Below are positions 6,562 to 15,000 of a stretch of 64,000 bases of DNA, piece by piece (position 1 is the stretch's first letter; each line of letters begins with the position of its first letter). The notes below the pieces were generated by a model. That model saw nothing but the letters and a program-made list of their open reading frames with translations. It had not been told where the DNA came from and made no database searches. The DNA is from Desmospora profundinema. Its GTDB lineage: Bacteria; Bacillota; Bacilli; Thermoactinomycetales; DSM-45169. Where the stretch lies: NCBI RefSeq assembly GCF_031454155.1, contig NZ_JAVDQG010000001.1, forward strand, positions 186,001-250,000, in the 5' to 3' direction. The translations under genes and the position numbers were made by a program.

Positions 6562-7064
6562 ACGATTCCTGGACGATTCGCAAGCCGCAGGAAGAGGATT
6601 GGCCACAGATCCAAACCATTTACAACCAAGGAATTGAAGATCGGGTGGCCACTTTGGAGGAACAGCCGAAAAACTTGGAGGAAGTAAAGGGCTGGTTGCA
6701 CCAGCGTGCTTCCCGATACGTGGTGCTGGTCGCCCTCCATGGCGAAAAAATCCGTGGATGGGCTTCCTTGAATCCCTATTCTCACCGCTGCGCCTATGAT
6801 GGAGTGGCGGATCTGTCCGTTTATGTCGAACGAACATGGAGAGGCAAGGGCGTGGGGTCCAGACTGTTACGGCAATTGGAAATCGAAGCCCAAATCCACG
6901 GTTTCCACAAAATCGTTTTATACACCTTTCCCTTTAACGGGCTTGGTCAAGGGTTGTACCGCAAGCACGGATTCAGGGAAGTGGGAACCTTTCGGAACCA
7001 AGGGAGGATAGATGGCCGTTTTGTCGACGTGATGGCGATGGAAAAATGCCTGTCCTCCGAATAA
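6558..7064 (+). CDS. arsN1: GNAT acetyltransferase, ArsN1-like (arsinothricin resistance)
   Basis: The 168-residue GNAT protein opens with TIRKPQEEDWPQIQTIYNQGIEDR and carries the acetyl-CoA loop RGKGVGSRLL and the LYRKHGFREVGTF segment. This profile is shared by phosphinothricin acetyltransferases and ArsN1, which acetylates the alpha-amino group of arsinothricin and so detoxifies this organoarsenical antibiotic. Position decides: it overlaps arsR by four bases (ATGA) in an operon with the C-As lyase gene. Phosphinothricin or methionine-sulfoximine acetylation cannot be excluded from sequence alone. Confidence 0.78.
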   Translation: MNDSWTIRKPQEEDWPQIQTIYNQGIEDRVATLEEQPKNLEEVKGWLHQRASRYVVLVALHGEKIRGWASLNPYSHRCAYDGVADLSVYVERTWRGKGVGSRLLRQLEIEAQIHGFHKIVLYTFPFNGLGQGLYRKHGFREVGTFRNQGRIDGRFVDVMAMEKCLSSE

Positions 7065-7094
7065 ACCGAACCCTGTATCCGGGTTCGGTTTTTC
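7064..7094 (+). terminator. Terminator of the arsenical operon
   Basis: ACCGAACCC pairs perfectly with GGGTTCGGT around a 7-base loop and is followed by five Ts. Confidence 0.9.
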
Positions 7095-7154
7095 CTTGTA
7101 ATCACTGGCTTTTTATTCTTGGGTTGCCAAGTGTCTATTCAGATTCGGTTCTAT

Positions 7155-7190
7155 TTGACAATAACCTGTCATTATGACATGATATTGTCA
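7155..7190 (+). promoter_or_regulatory. Promoter and nested palindromic operator of the marR operon
   Basis: TTGACA at 7155-7160 is followed after 17 bases by CATGAT (7178-7183). A nested palindrome covers the whole promoter: outer arms TGACAAT / ATTGTCA and inner arms TGTCAT / ATGACA. This arrangement suits autorepression by a MarR dimer. The predicted transcript start (about 7190) nearly coincides with the ATG at 7192. Confidence 0.65.
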
Positions 7191-7191
7191 T

Positions 7192-7677
7192 ATGAATAAG
7201 CGAACCAGTAATGGAGATGCCTTCACTGAACTAGTCCTTGCAGTCTTTCACCTCAACGGCCTGTTACTGGAGGCAGGAGACCGAATCACTCAGCCTGTCG
7301 GGTTAAGCAGTGCACGCTGGCAGGTGTTGGGTGTAGTGGAACATGGCGCGATCCCGGTCGCTCACGTCGCCCGTGCGATGGGTTTGTCCCGCCAAAGCGT
7401 ACAGCAGACCGCGGATGGTTTGGAAAGGGATGGTTTCATTGAGTATCGCGAAAACCCTCATCATCGCCGTGCTAAGCTCATGGTATTAACTCCCCAGGGG
7501 CGGGAAGCGCTTCAATACGTAAAACAACGGCAGGCGGATTGGGCAAATCGGATGGGAAGGAGGCATTCTTTGGAAGGCTTGCGCGATGCCGTTATGATCC
7601 TGCGTGAGGTAAGTGAAAACCTCGAACAAGATAAGCGGTCCTCACCGGATGACAAACATTCGAAAGGGGAGTCATGA
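7192..7677 (+). CDS. MarR-family transcriptional regulator
   Basis: The 161-residue protein has the MarR winged-helix core: LSSARWQVLGVVEHGAIPVAHVARAMGLSRQSVQQTADGLERDGFIEYRENPHHRRAKLMVLTPQGRE. MarR dimers usually repress genes for drug efflux or oxidative stress and are released by small ligands or oxidation. The ATG at 7192 has no ribosome site upstream and lies at the predicted transcript start, so the mRNA may be leaderless. Its last bases overlap the next gene. The palindrome over the promoter suggests autoregulation. The effector is unknown. Confidence 0.9.
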   Translation: MNKRTSNGDAFTELVLAVFHLNGLLLEAGDRITQPVGLSSARWQVLGVVEHGAIPVAHVARAMGLSRQSVQQTADGLERDGFIEYRENPHHRRAKLMVLTPQGREALQYVKQRQADWANRMGRRHSLEGLRDAVMILREVSENLEQDKRSSPDDKHSKGES

Positions 7678-8225
7678 TGAAACAGGTGAAGCTGTTAAAG
7701 GAGTTTCTTCAGGAAGGCAAAGAGAACGGGATTGACGCGATTGCACAGTATATGGAAAGTCATATCGCTGAAAACTGGGAAAGCCTGCTTCAGAACAGAC
7801 GGGATCAGCTGTTGGAAGCATACAACCAGGCAGGCGATATGGCATACGGCACCTATTTGAACCTGTTGTTTCTGCCTGTTCATCAGCAGCTTAAAGAGGC
7901 CGGATTGCGCCCTGAGCCAAGGTTTCCTGGCGATTTCGATATTTCGCGAGAATGGGGGAATAAGGAACAAACGGATCAACAGCGTTGGATGTGGAGCACC
8001 GTTTATACCATGGACGGAAAGTCTTTAGGCACCATCGTCACCATTGTGTTTCACGACCATACCCGGTTTCGCGTCCCTCGTCAGCCTCAAATCCTCGCCT
8101 TACGCGAAACGCGCAAGGAGGATGTGGTAGCGGTGCTCTCTCTCCGATCCGCTGACTTTAAGCGTGCACGCGAATTCACGGTTGAATACGAAGAATACCT
8201 GCGAAGCCAATCAAACAGAGGCTGA
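7674..8225 (+). CDS. Uncharacterised protein co-transcribed with marR
   Basis: I do not recognise this 183-residue protein. It has no signal peptide or membrane segment, so it should be cytoplasmic. The first half is helical and acidic (FLQEGKENGIDAIAQYMESHI). The second half looks like mixed strands (WMWSTVYTMDGKSLGTIVTIVFHDHTRFRVP) with two histidines close together. It starts at an ATGATG behind AAAGGGGAG and overlaps the marR stop, so the two are translationally coupled. It is then either the main target of this MarR or a partner that modulates it. Confidence 0.75.
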   Translation: MMKQVKLLKEFLQEGKENGIDAIAQYMESHIAENWESLLQNRRDQLLEAYNQAGDMAYGTYLNLLFLPVHQQLKEAGLRPEPRFPGDFDISREWGNKEQTDQQRWMWSTVYTMDGKSLGTIVTIVFHDHTRFRVPRQPQILALRETRKEDVVAVLSLRSADFKRAREFTVEYEEYLRSQSNRG

Positions 8226-8319
8226 GGAGCCGGGAAAAAGGAAGATGCACCTTTCCGGCTATTACACCGGTCCAGCGATGGGCATGAAAGACAAGATCGG
8301 TTCTATCCAGACACATAAA

Positions 8320-8352
8320 AAACGAGCAGGCGCTATCGGCCTGCTCGTTTTA
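8320..8352 (+). terminator. Terminator of the marR operon
   Basis: AACGAGCAGGC and GCCTGCTCGTT form a perfect 11-bp stem with a 7-base loop, then TTTTA. Confidence 0.93.
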
Positions 8353-8467
8353 TCAATCGATGGATCTGCCGATCTGAAATAATAGGTAGTTTAAGAGGAG
8401 CATCAGTCCAGTCAAGTTCAATCTCCCGTCATATTCTTATAGAGAAACGAGAACGGGAGGTTTATAG

Positions 8468-8887
8468 ATGTCCCAAACATTTTTTACATTTCTGTCGGGC
8501 AAGGAAGAGGTGCCGCCAGTTCGAACCGCGGCGTTCGGTAATGCTGCATTTTTTCTGAGCAAGGATCGAAAGAAGTTGTTTTATCGGTTGCAGGTGAATC
8601 GAATTCGCCGATTGACGCAAGCTCACATTCATATCGGGCGCCGGGGGGAAAACGGGCCGGTTGTCGCCTTTTTATTTGGACCGGTACAACCGGGAATCAG
8701 CGTCGACCAGGGTGTCGTGACCGGTACCATAACGAGCGATGATTTGGTGGGACCGCTCAGGGGAGAACCCCTTGAAAGTCTGATTCAATTGATGAAAGAA
8801 GAGCGAACGTATGTCAATGTGCACACAGAACAACACCCGGCGGGGGAAATCCGTGGTCAAATTCAACCGCTGTTCCGGAAAAGGTAA
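8468..8887 (+). CDS. CHRD-domain protein
   Basis: The 139-residue protein is almost entirely one CHRD domain: FFTFLSGKEEVPPVRTAAFGNAAF at the start, AHIHIGRRGENGPVVAFLF in the middle and YVNVHTEQHPAGEIRGQI at the end, the usual beta-sandwich signature. Many CHRD proteins are exported, yet this one has no signal peptide. The start ATG at 8468 follows GGGAGG at 6 bases, so the N-terminus seems complete. The biochemical function of the domain in bacteria is not known. It stands alone between two terminators. Confidence 0.85.
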   Translation: MSQTFFTFLSGKEEVPPVRTAAFGNAAFFLSKDRKKLFYRLQVNRIRRLTQAHIHIGRRGENGPVVAFLFGPVQPGISVDQGVVTGTITSDDLVGPLRGEPLESLIQLMKEERTYVNVHTEQHPAGEIRGQIQPLFRKR

Positions 8888-8911
8888 TCCTTCTCGGTGT
8901 GATTGGCTTTC

Positions 8912-8933
8912 TCCCCTGATAGGGGATTTTTTT
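8912..8933 (+). terminator. Terminator after the CHRD gene
   Basis: TCCCC and GGGGA form a tight stem with a 5-base loop followed by seven Ts. Confidence 0.88.
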
Positions 8934-9008
8934 ATGAAAAAACAAAATGTTAACGGGATGCTGTCGATTTCTTTAATATGGACCCACTATAGTATGGAGA
9001 GAAAATAG

Positions 9009-10181
9009 ATGGATGAAAAAGGGAGGAAGAAACCAAACATGCAGAAAAATGTGGTCTCTTGTCTTTTGGCCCTTTCGATGGTGTTCCACCCGTTGATCGG
9101 GACGGCAGAGGGGTGGACGGAAGCGTTTCCTGTACGGATGTTCGGTGTGGTGGAGGTAACGGCTGATGCGGAGACGGAGCCGGTGGAAAGTGAGGGGGAT
9201 GCGGCGGATGACCCCGCCATCTGGGTCCATCCGGCCGATCCGGAAAAGAGTCTGCTTATCGGAACGGACAAGAAAAAAGGGATCCACCTTTACGATCTGG
9301 ACGGAAAGAAAGTGGCATCGTACGATTGGGGGAAAATGAATAACGTTGACGTGCGTTACAATTTTCCGCTGGGAAAAAAGAAAGTAGATTTGGTTGCAGC
9401 TACCAACCGTACCACGAACACGGTTGATGTCTTTTCCATTTCCCCGTGGACCGGAGAATGGAAGAATATTGCGGAAAAGCCGATCCAACCGGATATGAGT
9501 GAAGTGTATGGATTCAGTCTGTACCACAGTCAGAGAAGCGGATCGTTTTATGCACTGGTGTTGGGGAAAGAAGGAGAATTTGAACAATACCGGCTGTCCG
9601 ACAACGGAAAAGGCAGAGTGAAGGCCAAAAAGGTCCGGGAGTTCAAGCTGGGATCGCAAGCGGAAGGGATCGTCGCCGATGACGAATTCGGGTATCTGTA
9701 CATAGCGGAAGAAGAGGTGGCGATCTGGAAATACGACGCCGAACCGGACGGGGACGGGGAGCCGACGATTGTGGACAGGGCTGACGGCAACCGTCTCCAT
9801 GGGGATATCGAAGGGCTGACCCTGTACTACGGAGCAAAGGGAAACGGGTATCTGATCGCTTCCAGCCAGGGTGACGACAGCTATGCGATCTATGACCGGA
9901 AAGGGAAAAACCAATACGTCGGAAGCTTTCGTATTGTTGACGGGGATAAAACGGACGGCACGAGCGAAACGGATGGGATCGACGTCATCGGCTTCGGCTT
10001 GGGTGATCGATACCCCTACGGTCTGTTTATTGCTCAGGATGGACAAAACCGGGAAAACGGGACAATCGTCAATCAAAATTTCAAAATCGTCAAATGGGAC
10101 GCCATCGCAACCTCCTTTTGTCCGGAGTTGTTGACGGATCATGGGATTAATCCGCGAAATCTGACCAAACGAAAACCCTGA
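9009..10181 (+). CDS. Secreted beta-propeller phytase (3-phytase)
   Basis: The 390-residue protein matches Bacillus-type beta-propeller phytases: EGDAADDPAIWVHP near the start, LIGTDKKKGIHLYDLDGK, NNVDVRYNFPL, QAEGIVADDEFGYLYIAEE, DIEGLTLYYG and a C-terminal LFIAQDGQN. The acidic residues in these motifs bind the calcium ions that hold phytate. An N-terminal signal peptide (hydrophobic LLALSMVFHPLIG, then TAEG) sends it out of the cell, where it releases phosphate from phytate. Two starts are possible: ATG 9009 with GGAG upstream, or ATG 9039 behind GGGAGG at long spacing; both keep the signal peptide. Confidence 0.93.
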   Translation: MDEKGRKKPNMQKNVVSCLLALSMVFHPLIGTAEGWTEAFPVRMFGVVEVTADAETEPVESEGDAADDPAIWVHPADPEKSLLIGTDKKKGIHLYDLDGKKVASYDWGKMNNVDVRYNFPLGKKKVDLVAATNRTTNTVDVFSISPWTGEWKNIAEKPIQPDMSEVYGFSLYHSQRSGSFYALVLGKEGEFEQYRLSDNGKGRVKAKKVREFKLGSQAEGIVADDEFGYLYIAEEEVAIWKYDAEPDGDGEPTIVDRADGNRLHGDIEGLTLYYGAKGNGYLIASSQGDDSYAIYDRKGKNQYVGSFRIVDGDKTDGTSETDGIDVIGFGLGDRYPYGLFIAQDGQNRENGTIVNQNFKIVKWDAIATSFCPELLTDHGINPRNLTKRKP

Positions 10182-10215
10182 CATAACAACCCAAATCCCC
10201 CCATTTCACACACTT

Positions 10216-10257
10216 AAAGGGCGAGCCTTTCCGTCGGAAGGGCGCCTTTTTTCTTTT
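10216..10257 (+). terminator. Terminator after the phytase gene
   Basis: GGCGAGCCTTTCC folds with GGAAGGGCGCC around a GTC loop and is followed by TTTTTTCTTTT. Confidence 0.85.
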
Positions 10258-10423
10258 CATTGGAAAACGGGGTGTGCGCTTTCCATGTTGCTCCCACCAC
10301 CTTTAATCTGGTATGGTACAAGAGCGATTACCATAACAGTCCGCACTCCTGGATCCGGTCATGCTTTCCGGACCTTCAGCGTGAAGGGGTAAGAAAAACA
10401 GATCGATGTACCGGATGGGGTAC

Positions 10424-10593
10424 GAGGGCCAGTCTGGTCATTCCATTTTTCGTAAGAAAAAGGGAGGGGCGGCATGGCTTTTGGTTTGCCTATACTCAAA
10501 GAGCACCAATCTCGTCTGGGTCACTTTCGTTTCCCGGCTTCGCTATGGACTTGACCCGGGATCCGGCCCTACGGATTGTTCAGACACCCCTAG
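10424..10593 (+). repeat. MITE-like element, copy B
   Basis: About 170 bp without a gene, homologous to 4724-4923 with a deletion of about 25 bp in its second half. The ends are imperfect inverted repeats: AGGGCCAGTCTGG at the left, and the reverse complement of the right end reads AGGGGTGTCTGA. Flanks beyond 10424 and 10593 do not match those of copy A, so the element has defined borders. With the rest of 10258-10687 it separates the phytase gene from topA. Confidence 0.6.
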
Positions 10594-10687
10594 CTAAGTT
10601 CGAGTGCGGGTGAGAAGCAGGGGATTTGGACATCCTTGCATAATACCAGTATATTGAAGCGTGAGAGTGATGAGGGGAGGTCGATCG

Positions 10688-12763
10688 ATGGCTGATTCAC
10701 TCGTCATCGTCGAATCGCCCGCCAAGGCCAAAACGATCGGCAAATATTTGGGAAAAAAATATATTGTCAAGGCGTCGATGGGTCATGTGCGGGATTTGCC
10801 CAAAAGTCAATTGGGTGTGGATACGGAAAACCGATTTGAACCGAAATATATCACCATCCGTGGAAAGGGCGATGTTCTGAAGGAGTTGAGGGATGCGCGT
10901 AAAAAAGTGAAGCGCGTCTACTTGGCGGCGGACCCTGATCGGGAAGGGGAGGCGATTGCTTACCATCTCGCCCACAGCCTCAATTTGGAAGTGGACGAAG
11001 AGTGCCGGGTGGTGTTTAACGAGATTACCAAGCAGGCGGTTAAGGATGCTTTCCGTCATCCCCGCAAGATCAACATGGATTTGGTGCAGGCTCAGCAGGC
11101 CCGTCGGATCCTGGATCGGTTGGTGGGGTACGGAATCAGCCCGGTTCTGTGGAAGAAGGTAAAAAAAGGCCTCAGCGCCGGCCGGGTTCAATCCGTGGCC
11201 GTCAAGCTAATCATCGACCGTGAAAACGAGATCCGCAACTTCAAGCCGGAAGAATATTGGACGGTTACGGCGACCTTGATCACCGGCAAGGAGACCTTTG
11301 AAGCAAAGTTCCATGGATACGGCAAGAAAAAAACGGAACTGAAAAATGAACAGGATGTTCAATCCTTGCTGGAAGCGATCAAGGGTAAACGATTTATCGT
11401 CGAAGATGTGAAGAAAAGCGAACGGCGGCGCAATCCGTCGCTCCCCTTTATCACCAGCTCGCTGCAACAGGAGGCGGCGCGAAAGCTCAACTTCCGTGCA
11501 GGGAAAACGATGGCGGTCGCCCAGCAATTGTATGAAGGAGTGGATTTGGGGAAAAAAGAAGGCACCGTCGGTCTCATCACCTATATGCGTACCGATTCCA
11601 CCCGGATCTCTCCAACGGCCCAGGAGGAAGCACAGGGCTATATCCGGGAAGCCTTCGGTTCCTCGTATCTTCCGGCCAAGCCGCGCACCCACAAGAAGAA
11701 GGCGGGTGCGCAGGACGCCCATGAAGCCATCCGGCCCACCTCTACTCTGCGTACGCCGGATTCCTTGAAGGGAATTCTGGGCCGTGATCAGATGCGCCTT
11801 TATAAGCTGATTTGGGAACGGTTCGTCGCCAGTCAAATGGCGCCCGCAGTACTAGATGCTGTTTCTGCTGACATCCGTGTGGGAGAGGCCCTTTTTCGGG
11901 CAACCGGATCCAAGGTGAAATTCCCCGGGTTTATGAAGGTGTACGTGGAGGGGAATGACGATAACAAAAAAGAGGAAGATAAAATGCTTCCCGCCTTGGA
12001 AGAAGGACAAACCCTGAAACGAAAGTCGATTGATCCCAAGCAGCACTTCACCCAGCCCCCGCCCCGTTATACAGAAGCGCGTTTGGTAAAGACGCTGGAG
12101 GAAAAGGGGATCGGACGACCCAGCACGTACGCCCCTACCATCGATACCATCCAAAAACGGGGATATGTCCAATTGGAGGATCGGAGGCTGATTCCCTCGG
12201 AGTTGGGGGAGATTGTCATCTCCCTGATGGAGGAGTTTTTCCCCGAGATTCTGGACGTGACGTTTACGGTGAATATGGAGGAAAAGCTGGACCATGTGGA
12301 AGAGGGAAAAGTGGACTGGGTAGAGATCCTGGAACGCTTCTATGAGAAGTTTGAAAAGCGGTTGTCCGTTGCGGAGGAAGAGATGAAAGAAGTGGAGATC
12401 AAAGATGAGGTCTCCGACGAGAACTGCGAGAAGTGCGGGCTTCCCATGGTCTATAAATTCGGCCGTTACGGCAAGTTCCTCGCCTGCTCCGGATTTCCTG
12501 ACTGCCGCAATACGAAACCGATCGTCAAATCCACCGGTGTAACCTGCCCCAATTGTAAAAAAGGGGAGATTGTGGAGCGCAAGAGCAAAAAACAGCGTAC
12601 GTTTTATGGTTGTAACCGGTATCCCGAATGTGAATTTGTCTCCTGGGATAAGCCGGACCCGCGTCCCTGTCCCCGCTGTGAAGGGTTGATGGTGGAGAAG
12701 CGGCGCAAAAAAGGAACCCTGATTCGCTGCACGAAATGCGACTACGAGGAGGAGAAAGGGTAA
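10688..12763 (+). CDS. topA: DNA topoisomerase I (type IA)
   Basis: The 691-residue enzyme relaxes negative supercoils by cutting one strand through a tyrosine. It has the TOPRIM domain ([31 protein letters not shown]), the active-site region [13 protein letters not shown] and the [12 protein letters not shown] motif. Three C-terminal four-cysteine zinc ribbons start at [16 protein letters not shown] and CPRCEGLM. The start ATG at 10688 follows GGGGAGG at proper distance; an upstream in-frame ATG at 10661 has no ribosome site. In B. subtilis topA is followed by trmFO and xerC; neither is found here. Confidence 0.98.
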   Translation: MADSLVIVESPAKAKTIGKYLGKKYIVKASMGHVRDLPKSQLGVDTENRFEPKYITIRGKGDVLKELRDARKKVKRVYLAADPDREGEAIAYHLAHSLNLEVDEECRVVFNEITKQAVKDAFRHPRKINMDLVQAQQARRILDRLVGYGISPVLWKKVKKGLSAGRVQSVAVKLIIDRENEIRNFKPEEYWTVTATLITGKETFEAKFHGYGKKKTELKNEQDVQSLLEAIKGKRFIVEDVKKSERRRNPSLPFITSSLQQEAARKLNFRAGKTMAVAQQLYEGVDLGKKEGTVGLITYMRTDSTRISPTAQEEAQGYIREAFGSSYLPAKPRTHKKKAGAQDAHEAIRPTSTLRTPDSLKGILGRDQMRLYKLIWERFVASQMAPAVLDAVSADIRVGEALFRATGSKVKFPGFMKVYVEGNDDNKKEEDKMLPALEEGQTLKRKSIDPKQHFTQPPPRYTEARLVKTLEEKGIGRPSTYAPTIDTIQKRGYVQLEDRRLIPSELGEIVISLMEEFFPEILDVTFTVNMEEKLDHVEEGKVDWVEILERFYEKFEKRLSVAEEEMKEVEIKDEVSDENCEKCGLPMVYKFGRYGKFLACSGFPDCRNTKPIVKSTGVTCPNCKKGEIVERKSKKQRTFYGCNRYPECEFVSWDKPDPRPCPRCEGLMVEKRRKKGTLIRCTKCDYEEEKG

Positions 12764-12785
12764 AGCCCGCAGTGGGCTTTCTCTT
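12762..12785 (+). terminator. Terminator after topA
   Basis: AAAGCCC and GGGCTTT form a 7-bp stem around GCAGT at the stop codon, followed by CTCTT. The U-tract is short. Confidence 0.6.
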
Positions 12786-12878
12786 GAATAATAAATATCT
12801 GAATATTAAATCATATCTGGTCTCCCTGCTTGCGGGGCGGATGGCCGTATGGTACGATGAGGTGGAGTTTGGGAAGGA

Positions 12879-12946
12879 TTGACACTTGGGCGATAACAAT
12901 CCCATAACTACATACACACAGCTGCGAGTGGAATCGCTGCTTTTTT
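12879..12946 (+). promoter_or_regulatory. Promoter and early terminator-like hairpin before hslV
   Basis: TTGACA at 12879-12884 with CATAAC at 12903-12908 (18-base spacer) is a plausible promoter for hslVU-codY. Just after the expected start, AGCTGCGA and TCGCTGCT (one mismatch) form a stem followed by TTTTTT (12920-12946), which would stop transcription after about 35 bases. This could be an attenuator or a terminator for upstream transcripts. No leader peptide or known riboswitch is visible. Confidence 0.45.
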
Positions 12947-13000
12947 GTCTGGTCAAAATGGAGCGATCCCGTTTGGCGCAAATGGGTCAGGAGGGTTACC

Positions 13001-13540
13001 ATGGGGACATTTCATGCGACGACGATCTTTGCGATTCAACATGAGGGAAGCGGCGCCATGGCTGGAGACGGCCAAGTCACCTTTGGGAATCAGATGGTGA
13101 TGAAGCACCACGCAAAAAAGGTGCGGCGGCTTTACCGGGGAAAAATTGTGGCCGGCTTTGCCGGTTCGGTTGCAGACGCTGTCACCCTGTTTGAAAAATT
13201 TGAGGGCAAACTGGAGGAGTTTCATGGAAATCTCCCCCGTGCTGCCGTGGAGCTGGCGAAGGAGTGGCGGGCAGACAAAGTATTGCGCCGGTTGGAAGCG
13301 ATGCTGATTGTGATGGATAAGGAGCATCTCTTGCTGATTTCCGGCAGCGGGGAAGTGATTGAATCCGATGACGGCATGATGGCGATTGGATCGGGAGGCA
13401 GCTTTGCCCTTTCCGCCGGCCGAGCGTTAAAGCGGCATGCATCGGAAATGTCCGCCCGAAAAATTGCCGAGGCGGCGCTGACGGTCGCCAGTGAAGTTTG
13501 TGTATTTACCAATGATCAGATTGTCGTTGAGGAGGTATGA
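13001..13540 (+). CDS. hslV: ATP-dependent protease proteolytic subunit HslV/ClpQ
   Basis: The 179-residue protein matches ClpQ/HslV throughout ([75 protein letters not shown]). It forms a double hexamer that degrades proteins fed by HslU. The N-terminus reads [11 protein letters not shown]. subtilis ClpQ has MSSFHATTIF and is reported to use Ser2 as nucleophile, but position 2 here is Gly. Processing to the Thr of ATT, as in E. coli HslV, is therefore more likely. The start follows AGGAGGG; the stop overlaps hslU by four bases. Confidence 0.97.
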   Translation: MGTFHATTIFAIQHEGSGAMAGDGQVTFGNQMVMKHHAKKVRRLYRGKIVAGFAGSVADAVTLFEKFEGKLEEFHGNLPRAAVELAKEWRADKVLRRLEAMLIVMDKEHLLLISGSGEVIESDDGMMAIGSGGSFALSAGRALKRHASEMSARKIAEAALTVASEVCVFTNDQIVVEEV

Positions 13541-14973
13541 ATCAGATGGGTGCATCAGGAGCATCGGCCAGGCAGCAGTGGACACCGCGCCAAATCGTAT
13601 CGGAACTGGACAAATACATTGTGGGACAGCAAGAAGCAAAACGGGCTGTGGCCGTGGCGCTCCGCAACCGCTATCGCCGTACATTGCTGCCGGATGAACT
13701 AAGAGACGAAGTGGTCCCCAAAAACATCTTGATGATCGGGCCTACGGGTGTGGGAAAGACGGAGATCGCCCGCCGCCTCGCGAAGTTGGTGGGAGCTCCC
13801 TTTGTCAAAGTGGAGGCGACCAAGTTTACTGAAGTGGGCTACGTGGGCCGGGATGTGGAATCGATGGTGCGCGATCTGGTGGAGACGGCCATCCGTATCG
13901 TTAAGGAAGAAAAGTTGGAGCAAGTAAAAGAAAAAGCGGAAGAAATGGCGGATGAGCGCATTGTTTCCATCCTGGCTCCTTCAGAAAAGGAGCAGGGAGC
14001 CCCGTTTAAGAATCCCTTGGAAATGCTTTTTCAATCCAATCAACCCGCAGGCGGCCACACCACGGATCGGGAAGAGGATGAAAAAAGACAGAAAGTCGAA
14101 CAGCGGCGTCTGCAAATCCGTCGTCAACTGAAAGCCGGTATGCTGGAAGACGAGATCATCGAGATTGAAGTGGAAGATCAGCTGCCGATGCTGGACATGT
14201 TTGCCGGTTCCGGTGTGGAGCAAATGGGCATCAACATGCAAGAGATGCTGGGGCAATTCATGCCCAAGAAAACGAAGAAGCGCCGCCTGCCGGTGAAGGA
14301 AGCCCGCAAGGTGTTGATCCATGAAGAAGGCCAAAAGTTGATCGATATGGATCAGGTGCAGCAGGAGTCTTTAAGGCGGGTGGAAGAGTCCGGGATGATC
14401 TTCATCGATGAGGTTGACAAAATTGCCGGCAAAGACCAGCGGGGGGGTCCCGATGTCTCCCGTGAAGGCGTGCAGCGGGATATTTTGCCCATTGTGGAGG
14501 GCTCCACAGTGATGACCAAATACGGCCCGGTACATACGGATCATATTCTCTTTATCGCGGCCGGTGCGTTTCATATCGCCAAGCCGTCGGATATGATTCC
14601 CGAGTTGCAGGGGCGGTTCCCCATTCGAGTGGAGTTGAAAGATTTGACGGCAGAGGATTTTGTCCGCATCCTGACAGAGCCCAAAGGAGCATTGTTGAAA
14701 CAATATACCGCTTTGTTGGAGACCGAGGGGATCAAGGTTACCTTTACCGATGAAGCGATCCGGGAAATCGCCCGCCTGGCGGCTGAGGTAAACCGCGGCA
14801 CCGAAAATATCGGAGCCCGCCGCCTCCATACGATGTTGGAGCGCTTGCTGGAGGAGCTTTCCTTTGAATCGCCGGACATCACTTTGGAGGAGATCCAGAT
14901 CACCCCCAACTATGTACGAGAACGGCTGGGAGATATCGTGGATAACTTGGATTTAAGCCAGTATATTCTATAA
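13537..14973 (+). CDS. hslU: HslU/ClpY unfoldase ATPase subunit
   Basis: This 478-residue AAA+ protein unfolds substrates and threads them into HslV. It shows the N-terminal [16 protein letters not shown] motif, Walker A GPTGVGKT (residues 68-75) and the intermediate domain (about 110-240, rich in charged helices). Walker [10 protein letters not shown] and the C-terminal sensor region [12 protein letters not shown] follow. The gene starts inside the hslV stop (ATGA), so the subunits are translationally coupled. codY follows within about 30 bases. Confidence 0.97.
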   Translation: MNQMGASGASARQQWTPRQIVSELDKYIVGQQEAKRAVAVALRNRYRRTLLPDELRDEVVPKNILMIGPTGVGKTEIARRLAKLVGAPFVKVEATKFTEVGYVGRDVESMVRDLVETAIRIVKEEKLEQVKEKAEEMADERIVSILAPSEKEQGAPFKNPLEMLFQSNQPAGGHTTDREEDEKRQKVEQRRLQIRRQLKAGMLEDEIIEIEVEDQLPMLDMFAGSGVEQMGINMQEMLGQFMPKKTKKRRLPVKEARKVLIHEEGQKLIDMDQVQQESLRRVEESGMIFIDEVDKIAGKDQRGGPDVSREGVQRDILPIVEGSTVMTKYGPVHTDHILFIAAGAFHIAKPSDMIPELQGRFPIRVELKDLTAEDFVRILTEPKGALLKQYTALLETEGIKVTFTDEAIREIARLAAEVNRGTENIGARRLHTMLERLLEELSFESPDITLEEIQITPNYVRERLGDIVDNLDLSQYIL

Positions 14974-15000
14974 GAGATGATGAACCGGAGGGGGTTGATT

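Noticed and set aside
8973-10184. A 403-codon minus-strand frame opposite the phytase gene
   Set aside because: The plus strand encodes a clear phytase with signal peptide; the antisense frame gives low-complexity, family-less sequence and is a shadow of codon bias.
12951-12957. GGTCAAA before hslV as a CtsR operator
   Set aside because: Only one half-site is present; the required second direct repeat is missing.
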